A DNA stretch of 5,859 nucleotides, taken from Candidatus Aminicenantota bacterium. Its GTDB lineage: Bacteria; Acidobacteriota; Aminicenantia; Aminicenantales; Aminicenantaceae. The first letter of the stretch is position 1; each line of letters starts with the position of its first letter. The notes under the pieces are model-generated. The model was not told where the DNA came from. It saw only the letters and a list, made by a program, of their open reading frames with translations, and did no database searches. This document shows positions 1-4,409 of the stretch, piece by piece. Both the position numbers and the translations under genes were made by a program. The stretch spans positions 1 to 5,859 of the forward strand of contig JAUWVG010000179.1 in the NCBI GenBank assembly GCA_030617525.1. Direction: 5' to 3'.

Positions 1-1790
1 ACAGAGAACTTGAGGACATCTTTTCCATTTCCAAACATATCCCAGCTCACGCTGAAACGCGGCGAGAAAACCTGCCATTTCGCATCGTGCTTGAATTCAT
101 CAATCTGCAGACCTGGCATGTACTGAGGAAGCCACTGAGAACTTGGTATATCGACATTTTTGATAGTGGATGTTTCCTGGTCATACCGGAGTCCGAGAGT
201 GATGGCAAAATTGCCGATAGAGATATTATCCTGGGCAAAAAAGCTGTAGCGTTCGAAGGCATAGTTGGGGATATAATCTCTGAAGAGGTTCGCATACCAC
301 TCCTCGCCCGTCGGAAAATCGGGATTTGCTCCATAAGATTCCAGCAAAATGTCAGACTCGTAAAGGTTAAAAGTGCTGGTCTGTGCACTCATGTAATCAG
401 CTCCAAATTTGAACTCATGATCGGCACCCAAAAAGTCTTCCTGGAAGTAGAGCCCCGTGACATTCACATTGATAGAATCTCTGCCGGTTCCATAGTCGAT
501 GGTGTTCCCTGACATATAGAAACTCGGATCAAATGCCCATATCATGTAATCTCCAGATCCATCTGCGGTGTGCTGCTTCTGAGGTTTGAGGTTGAACATA
601 TTATCCGTGTAGATCGCCTTGACATTGAGATAGAGATTTCCAAAAATCTGCTCCAATTCGCCCTTGTAGATGTATCCGGGTCCAATTTGGTCCCAAAGTG
701 TATCGGGGTCCTGTTGGGTGTACCCCACATAGGCCCTGCCCCACTTGTTTTTATTGTCGTACTGGACAAAACCATTAAATCGTGTGTTTTTCGCAATCTG
801 GACATCCGTTCTGAAATATCCGGACAGGAGCCAGGTTCTGTCTTTTGAACCGGACAGTGTCAACGCTTCGATATCCTGGACACCCCATGAACCGTAAAAC
901 CAGGCACGGTCCTTGACGATTGGCCCGCCAAAGTTGGCTCCGTAGAGATAAAATCTGTTTACGCCCCCTGCAGTATAGCCCAGGTCAGAAAGTTCTTCGG
1001 GGACATTGTCTGACTGCCAGGCATTTCTTTCAACATCCATAAAAAATGTCCCGGAGTACTTGTTACCACCACGGTTGGTGATCATGTTGATCTGGACTCC
1101 TCCTGTCTGCATGGCGATGTCATTGTTCCCATATGTGATCTGGATTTCATCATATAGAGAGGGATTTAAATATGCAGGAGTCGAACCAAGAGCCGAGTTG
1201 TCGGTGATGTTGGCCCCATCGATATTCCATGTCGAATCCATGGGATCCGTCCCATTGCCGATGTAATTGGACTGCTGACCGCCTTCCGAGCCGCCGACAT
1301 CACTTTTATCGACCAGCATCCCCGGCATCATTTCCAAGAGAACCCAAGGATTTCTGGCGGTGGGAAGCCCCATGAGCATCTCGTTTGAGATGTTGACACC
1401 GACCTGGACTCTTTTGGTATCGATAACGGGAGCCTGGCTGACAACCACAACTTCTTCCTGGAGTGTGGCCATTTCCATATTGATGGTCATATTGATGTCT
1501 TTTCCAAATGTGATGGTCATTTCCTCCTGGATATGGGTTTTAAAACCAGAAATTTCAAGCTTGAGGTTATAGTCGCTGGCAACAGGCAGGTTCAGAAACC
1601 GGAAATGCCCTCCATTGGAAGTCACAGCCGACATAGCAACAATTTTTGAACCTGACAGTGTCACATTGACGCCGGGCAGCGGCTGGCCATCAACATCTTT
1701 AACGACACCTTTGATGGCTCCGAACTCTGCGCCAAAAGCGACAACAGCAACAACTAAAAACAAGCTCATTAACAGTAAGGCTTTTTTCAT
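1..1790 (-). CDS. TonB-dependent receptor with carboxypeptidase-regulatory-like N-terminal domain (C-terminus outside the window)
   Basis: An open frame starts at ATG 1790-1788 and stays open to the window edge, giving 596 residues; the C-terminus is missing. Residues 1-21 form a signal peptide (MKK, then a hydrophobic stretch, AFGA). Residues about 24-105 form a carboxypeptidase-regulatory-like beta-sandwich (G-V-V-K-D-x-D-G-Q-P-L-P-G-V). The segment EEVVVVSQAPVIDTKR (112-127) leads into the plug domain, about 128-245, with LPTARN (142-147), WNIDGANITD (188-197) and MQTGGVQINMITNRGGNKYSG (from 227). Barrel strands follow, including GANFGGPIVKDRAWFYG (284-300), and the visible part ends in SPRFSVSWDMFGNGKDVLKFS. 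Family knowledge: these are outer-membrane, TonB/ExbBD-energised importers, typically 900-1100 residues, so roughly the last third lies beyond the edge. The substrate cannot be told from sequence. A strong Shine-Dalgarno and a near-consensus sigma-54 promoter lie upstream. Barrel receptors of this type often have poorly conserved strands, so family assignment is firm but subfamily is not. Confidence 0.93.
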   Translation of the reverse strand, partial: MKKALLLMSLFLVVAVVAFGAEFGAIKGVVKDVDGQPLPGVNVTLSGSKIVAMSAVTSNGGHFRFLNLPVASDYNLKLEISGFKTHIQEEMTITFGKDINMTINMEMATLQEEVVVVSQAPVIDTKRVQVGVNISNEMLMGLPTARNPWVLLEMMPGMLVDKSDVGGSEGGQQSNYIGNGTDPMDSTWNIDGANITDNSALGSTPAYLNPSLYDEIQITYGNNDIAMQTGGVQINMITNRGGNKYSGTFFMDVERNAWQSDNVPEELSDLGYTAGGVNRFYLYGANFGGPIVKDRAWFYGSWGVQDIEALTLSGSKDRTWLLSGYFRTDVQIAKNTRFNGFVQYDNKNKWGRAYVGYTQQDPDTLWDQIGPGYIYKGELEQIFGNLYLNVKAIYTDNMFNLKPQKQHTADGSGDYMIWAFDPSFYMSGNTIDYGTGRDSINVNVTGLYFQEDFLGADHEFKFGADYMSAQTSTFNLYESDILLESYGANPDFPTGEEWYANLFRDYIPNYAFERYSFFAQDNISIGNFAITLGLRYDQETSTIKNVDIPSSQWLPQYMPGLQIDEFKHDAKWQVFSPRFSVSWDMFGNGKDVLKFS

Positions 1791-1792
1791 TT

Positions 1793-1801
1793 ACCTCCTC
1801 C
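1793..1801 (-). promoter_or_regulatory. Shine-Dalgarno of the TonB receptor gene
   Basis: Read on the minus strand, the bases before the ATG are AAAAGGAGGAGGTAA, two overlapping GGAGG cores about 3 and 6 nt from the start codon. This strong site, together with the signal peptide that follows at once, fixes the start at 1790. Confidence 0.85.
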
Positions 1802-1894
1802 TTTTAATTGTTTGTTTCCTTTATGGGTGAGAAATATTTCACGCCATTTTCTTTGATTTTTTTTCTAATTTTTAACCTCCATTGATTCTTTTTG

Positions 1895-1910
1895 AGCAAA
1901 AATCATGCCA
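1895..1910 (-). promoter_or_regulatory. Sigma-54 (-24/-12) promoter for the TonB receptor gene
   Basis: On the minus strand the sequence is TGGCATG-ATTT-TTGCT. Against the sigma-54 consensus TGGCACG-N4-TTGCW it differs at one position (T for C), and the invariant GG (1909-1908) and GC (1897-1896) are exactly 10 nt apart. Initiation would fall near 1883-1886, giving a leader of about 95 nt before the receptor ATG. The next gene upstream on the same strand encodes a sigma-54 activator, which supports function. No start-site data exist here, so use of the promoter is inferred. Confidence 0.8.
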
Positions 1911-2033
1911 AACAAATTTGACAGCCCCTTCATTTGTGGTGTCTTGTTAAAAAAAAACCTATTTTTTCTGGCAGTTAAAAGTGGTGCTACTCTGGGAAAT
2001 AAGCTGTGATGGACTTTAAACTCAAAAAAGACC

Positions 2034-2062
2034 TGTTGATTAGGCCAAAAGATAAGTCAACA
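2034..2062. repeat. Inverted repeat TGTTGA-N17-TCAACA
   Basis: TGTTGA at 2034-2039 pairs perfectly with TCAACA at 2057-2062. It lies about 150-180 bp upstream of the predicted sigma-54 start, within the usual range for activator binding. Six-base arms with a 17-nt spacer can occur by chance in AT-rich DNA, so function is uncertain. Confidence 0.4.
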
Positions 2063-2099
2063 AAAACATTTCAAAAAAAAAGATAATTTTTCGTAGAAT

Positions 2100-2116
2100 T
2101 GTCTAATTATTAGACA
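2100..2116. promoter_or_regulatory. Perfect 17-bp palindrome, candidate enhancer (UAS)
   Basis: TGTCTAAT-T-ATTAGACA has two exact 8-bp arms around one central base. Its centre is about 224 bp upstream of the predicted sigma-54 transcription start of the receptor gene. Fis-type HTH domains of sigma-54 activators bind as dimers to palindromes of about this length, often 80-200 bp or more upstream. The neighbouring EBP is the obvious candidate ligand, but the match between protein and site is inferred. Confidence 0.5.
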
Positions 2117-2124
2117 TTATCCTG

Positions 2125-2161
2125 TTTGAACTTGCAAATAAACACTTCCAACTTGTTCAAA
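2125..2161. repeat. Inverted repeat TTTGAAC-N23-GTTCAAA
   Basis: TTTGAAC at 2125-2131 is the exact reverse complement of GTTCAAA at 2155-2161. The interior also repeats AACTTG directly (2129-2134 and 2150-2155). It lies just beyond the 17-bp palindrome and could be a second operator or a weak hairpin. There is no direct evidence of use. Confidence 0.4.
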
Positions 2162-2207
2162 TTAAAAAAAGATTTTTCTCCCGATTAGTTGGTGCAGTTT
2201 ATGCAAA

Positions 2208-2353
2208 GGATTCTAGGGTTCTAGGGTTCTAGGATTCAAGTGTTTTTTTTAAGATTCAATAAGTTTTTTAACAATTCTTTTCCAAATTTTCAATTCTTTA
2301 GAATTCTTAAACAAGTCACTCGACCCCTTGAATCCCTGACCCCTTGAATCCTT
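2208..2353. repeat. Composite repeat unit with inverted tandem arms (REP/MITE-like)
   Basis: The left arm has three tandem octamers, TTCTAGGG, TTCTAGGG and TTCTAGGA (2211-2234), followed by TTCAAG. The right arm has two tandem 16-mers beginning GACCCCTTGAATCC (2322-2337 and 2338-2353), differing at one base. GGATTCAAG at 2232-2240 is the exact reverse complement of CTTGAATCC at 2327-2335 and 2343-2351. Beyond that exact core, the whole left arm loosely resembles the reverse complement of the right arm. About 80 nt of AT-rich DNA separates the arms. It begins only 14 nt past the EBP stop codon. There is no transposase, and no clear stem followed by a T-run that would mark an intrinsic terminator. 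Confidence 0.6.
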
Positions 2354-2367
2354 ATGACCCTGAAGTT

Positions 2368-4236
2368 TTATTTGTGGATGTTGTATTTTTCGATTTTATT
2401 ATCCAGTGTCTGTCGAGTAATGCCCAGAATTTTAGCGGCTTCACTTTTATGCCAGGTCGTGTGTCTGAGTACACGGACAACGTGATCTTCCTCAAGACGA
2501 TCCAGCGATTCAAGTGGAGAAGATATTTCCTGCTTCCCCAAACGGAGGTGATGGGGAAAATCTTCGGGCAGGATGATTTCACCACTCCCCATCACTATGG
2601 CCCGGTCGATACAATTTTTCAACTCCCTGACATTGCCGGGCCATTCATGGGACAGAAGGAGTTTTTGAGCTTGAGAGGAGATTTTTTTTGCTCTTCCTGC
2701 AATAAAATAATCGGCCAGAGATAAAATATCGCTTTTTCGCTCCCGGAGAGCAGGCAGTTTGATCGAAACTACATTCAATCTGTAAAAAAGATCTTCCCTA
2801 AAGTTTCTGTCCTCCACGGCTTTTCTCAAATCTTTATTTGTCGCAGCAATCACACGCACATCGACTTTAATCGTGGAAGATCCACCAACTCTTTGCAGCT
2901 CTTTTTGATCAAGGATACGGAGCACTTTGGCCTGTGTATCCTGGCTCATATCTCCGATCTCATCAAGGAAGATCGTCCCGTTATGAGCCATCTGAAATTT
3001 TCCCTGTCGTGCAGAGGTTGCCCCCGTAAACGCCCCTTTTTCGTGTCCAAACAGCTCGCTCTCTATCAATTCTTTGGGAATGGCCGCACAATTGACAGCA
3101 ATAAAATTTTGTTCATTTCGCGGGGAGAGGGAATGAATAGCACGGGCTACAAGCTCTTTGCCTGTTCCGGTTTCCCCTTCCAAAAGGACTGTTATATCCG
3201 ATGGCGCCACCTTTTTCATGGCTTTGAAAACATCTTTCATTTGGGGAGAATCCCCAAGAATTTTATATTCTGTCTTGAGAGCCTTTCCCAAGCGTTCGTT
3301 TTCCTGGGCGACATGCCGATGAAGATAGGCATTGCCCATGGCGATTCCTGCCTGATGGCACATGGCCATCATGAACATTAAATCTTCCTGCGAAAAACTT
3401 CCAGCCGTCGCTCTATTATCCAGATAGACAACACCCAGAACTTCTCCTCTAAAGAGCAGGGGTGAACATATCGCCGAACGGATATTGTACTCTTGGACAC
3501 TTTTGACTTCACGGAATTCACTGTCTTTTTTGGCATTGATGGTCATTATGGACACGCGTTCGTTCACGACCTTATGAATAATAGTCCGGCTCACTTCCAG
3601 TTTTTCAGGTTCCTGGTCAACAGTGACATCCCGGACAATCTCACACGTAAGTTTTCCCGTTTTTTCTTCAACAAGAGCAATAAAGCCTCGTTCAGCATTC
3701 AACATTTTGAATGCGGTATTCATGATCTCATCCAACAAGAAAAAAGGATCCTCCAGGTGTGAATTGACTGTTTTTCCAAATTCATACAACAGCATGAGTC
3801 TTTGATGGTCTTTATTGAGAGATACGAGATCTTTCGAGTCTAAATCTGAAGTCAAAAATGAAACGGTCTTTTGGGCATCCAGAGAAGTGACTTCAACCGC
3901 CTCCTGAGACATCTCTCCCGCAGAGAGGAATTCGACATGAGTGGTGTCTTCAGTTCTAAAAATGAGCTCAGCATGGCCGAGCACAATCTTATCCCCATCT
4001 CTCAATTTGTGTTTGGAAATAATTTTCCCATTGACCCTGACAGGAGATTTGGCTCCAATATCTTGGATCTCAAAGGTGCCATCCTTCAACATTAAAATCT
4101 TTGCATGATCCCTTGACAGAAAAGGATCCGCCAAGGCCACATCATGCGCAGGATTTCTTCCAATAGTGACACTGGGACCTGAAATTTGGATGATCTTTGT
4201 CTGGTTGTTTTCGCGCTGAAGAATGAGATAGGCCAT
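2368..4236 (-). CDS. FHA-GAF sigma-54-dependent transcriptional activator (enhancer-binding protein)
   Basis: This complete protein of 622 residues activates sigma-54 RNA polymerase by ATP-driven remodelling. Residues 1-96 form an FHA domain with GR (26-27), SRDH (41-44) and VNG (68-70), the phosphothreonine-binding signature. Residues about 155-305 form a GAF sensor domain (ERGFIALVEE; SAICSPLLFRGEVLGVVYLDN), followed by a short helical linker. The AAA+ domain spans about 326-550 with Walker A GETGTGK (354-360), the sigma-54 contact loop GAFTGA (401-406), Walker B TIFLDE (421-426), the arginine-finger segment FREDLFYRL (479-487) and WPGNVREL (532-539). The C-terminus (580-622) is a Fis-type HTH with SEAAKILGITRQTLDNKI. 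All core residues are present. There is no two-component receiver domain, so control is likely by phosphothreonine binding, a GAF ligand, or both. The gene is divergent from a Ser/Thr kinase gene and upstream, on the same strand, of a receptor gene with a sigma-54 promoter. The Shine-Dalgarno (AGAAGAG, 4 nt before ATG) is weak, but the start sits directly before the FHA beta-1 strand. Confidence 0.96.
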   Translation of the reverse strand: MAYLILQRENNQTKIIQISGPSVTIGRNPAHDVALADPFLSRDHAKILMLKDGTFEIQDIGAKSPVRVNGKIISKHKLRDGDKIVLGHAELIFRTEDTTHVEFLSAGEMSQEAVEVTSLDAQKTVSFLTSDLDSKDLVSLNKDHQRLMLLYEFGKTVNSHLEDPFFLLDEIMNTAFKMLNAERGFIALVEEKTGKLTCEIVRDVTVDQEPEKLEVSRTIIHKVVNERVSIMTINAKKDSEFREVKSVQEYNIRSAICSPLLFRGEVLGVVYLDNRATAGSFSQEDLMFMMAMCHQAGIAMGNAYLHRHVAQENERLGKALKTEYKILGDSPQMKDVFKAMKKVAPSDITVLLEGETGTGKELVARAIHSLSPRNEQNFIAVNCAAIPKELIESELFGHEKGAFTGATSARQGKFQMAHNGTIFLDEIGDMSQDTQAKVLRILDQKELQRVGGSSTIKVDVRVIAATNKDLRKAVEDRNFREDLFYRLNVVSIKLPALRERKSDILSLADYFIAGRAKKISSQAQKLLLSHEWPGNVRELKNCIDRAIVMGSGEIILPEDFPHHLRLGKQEISSPLESLDRLEEDHVVRVLRHTTWHKSEAAKILGITRQTLDNKIEKYNIHK

Positions 4237-4274
4237 TGAACTCTTCTGCTTTATACCACAATCTTTTTTTGGTG

Positions 4275-4291
4275 TGCAACGTTTTTCCCTT
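4275..4291 (-). promoter_or_regulatory. Possible sigma-54 promoter of the EBP gene
   Basis: The minus strand reads AGGGAAAAACGTTGCA, with the invariant GG (4289-4288) and GC (4277-4276) exactly 10 nt apart and a full TTGCA -12 element. The -24 element is poor (AGGGAAA against TGGCACG). Initiation would fall near 4264, a leader of about 28 nt. An overlapping sigma-70-like reading (TTGCAC at 4279-4274, 18 nt, TATAAA at 4255-4250) would leave a leader of under 10 nt. Either is possible; the site is tentative. Confidence 0.4.
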
Positions 4292-4359
4292 TAACCTGGA
4301 CTATTCACGAGAGTAAAAAAAGTAAACATCAACATTTTTTATGAATTATTCAGGTTAAA
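4290..4359. repeat. Inverted repeat TTTAACCTG-N52-CAGGTTAAA in the divergent region
   Basis: TTTAACCTG at 4290-4298 and CAGGTTAAA at 4351-4359 are exact reverse complements with 9-bp arms. The left arm abuts the -24 side of the candidate EBP promoter, and the right arm lies about 50 bp before the kinase start codon. The placement fits two operator half-sites or a looping pair serving both divergent genes. Function is inferred. Confidence 0.5.
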
Positions 4360-4368
4360 AAAGTAAAC
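4316..4368 (+). repeat. Direct repeat AAAAAAGTAAAC, 41 bp apart
   Basis: The 12-mer AAAAAAGTAAAC occurs at 4316-4327 and 4357-4368. The offset of 41 bp is close to four helical turns, so proteins bound at both copies would lie on the same face of the DNA. The second copy directly follows, and overlaps by 3 bp, the CAGGTTAAA arm of the inverted repeat. A-rich sequence raises the chance of coincidence, but the GTAAAC end is not simple sequence. Confidence 0.45.
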
Positions 4369-4380
4369 GAAATGTTAGGT

Positions 4381-4409
4381 TATAACGTCTATATAAATAG
4401 AGTGATCAC
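4381..4409 (+). promoter_or_regulatory. Kinase 5' region: AT-rich -10-like sequence and start-adjacent dyads
   Basis: TATAAC (4381-4386) and TATAAA (4392-4397) resemble -10 elements, but neither has a recognisable -35 at the right distance and no GG-N10-GC sigma-54 match is seen. TCTAT-N4-ATAGA (4388-4401) and the 8-bp palindrome GTGATCAC (4402-4409) lie directly against the ATG. The Shine-Dalgarno is weak (GAGTGA, 4 nt from the ATG). The promoter cannot be assigned. Confidence 0.3.

Larger units (their letters stand above)
1791..2367. other. Gene-free, AT-rich intergenic region between EBP and receptor genes
   Basis: No convincing open frame, tRNA or rRNA is seen on either strand in this 577-bp stretch. 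It contains the receptor's Shine-Dalgarno and sigma-54 promoter, several dyads between 2034 and 2161 in the range where enhancer-binding sites usually sit, many A or T runs that could favour DNA bending, and a repeat unit at 2208-2353. It is much more AT-rich than the flanking genes. The length and dyad content suggest a regulatory region, not decayed coding sequence. Confidence 0.7.

Noticed and set aside
87..1830. Several open frames of 70-141 codons on the plus strand (for example 87-512, 570-848, 1006-1266, 1360-1572)
   Set aside because: They lie antisense to the receptor frame, which reads continuously with clear domain motifs. Their translations show no recognisable family features.
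1970..1992. Plus-strand TGGCAG...GGTGC as a second sigma-54 promoter
   Set aside because: The distance between GG and GC is 14 nt instead of 10, and no plus-strand gene follows.
2208..2353. Intrinsic terminator of the EBP gene
   Set aside because: The inverted arms are about 80 nt apart and neither is followed directly by a T-run in the direction of transcription. A repeat element explains the pattern better.
2208..2353. CRISPR array
   Set aside because: The repeats are only 8 and 16 bp, in direct tandem with no spacers, and no cas genes are present.
2344..4095. Open frames on the plus strand opposite the EBP gene (for example 2344-2724, 2893-3381, 3493-3762)
   Set aside because: All are antisense shadows of a full-length protein with intact FHA, GAF, AAA+ and HTH motifs.
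4381..4397. Sigma-70 promoter for the kinase gene
   Set aside because: -10-like sequences are present but no acceptable -35 lies 16-18 bp upstream. AT-rich DNA produces such matches by chance.
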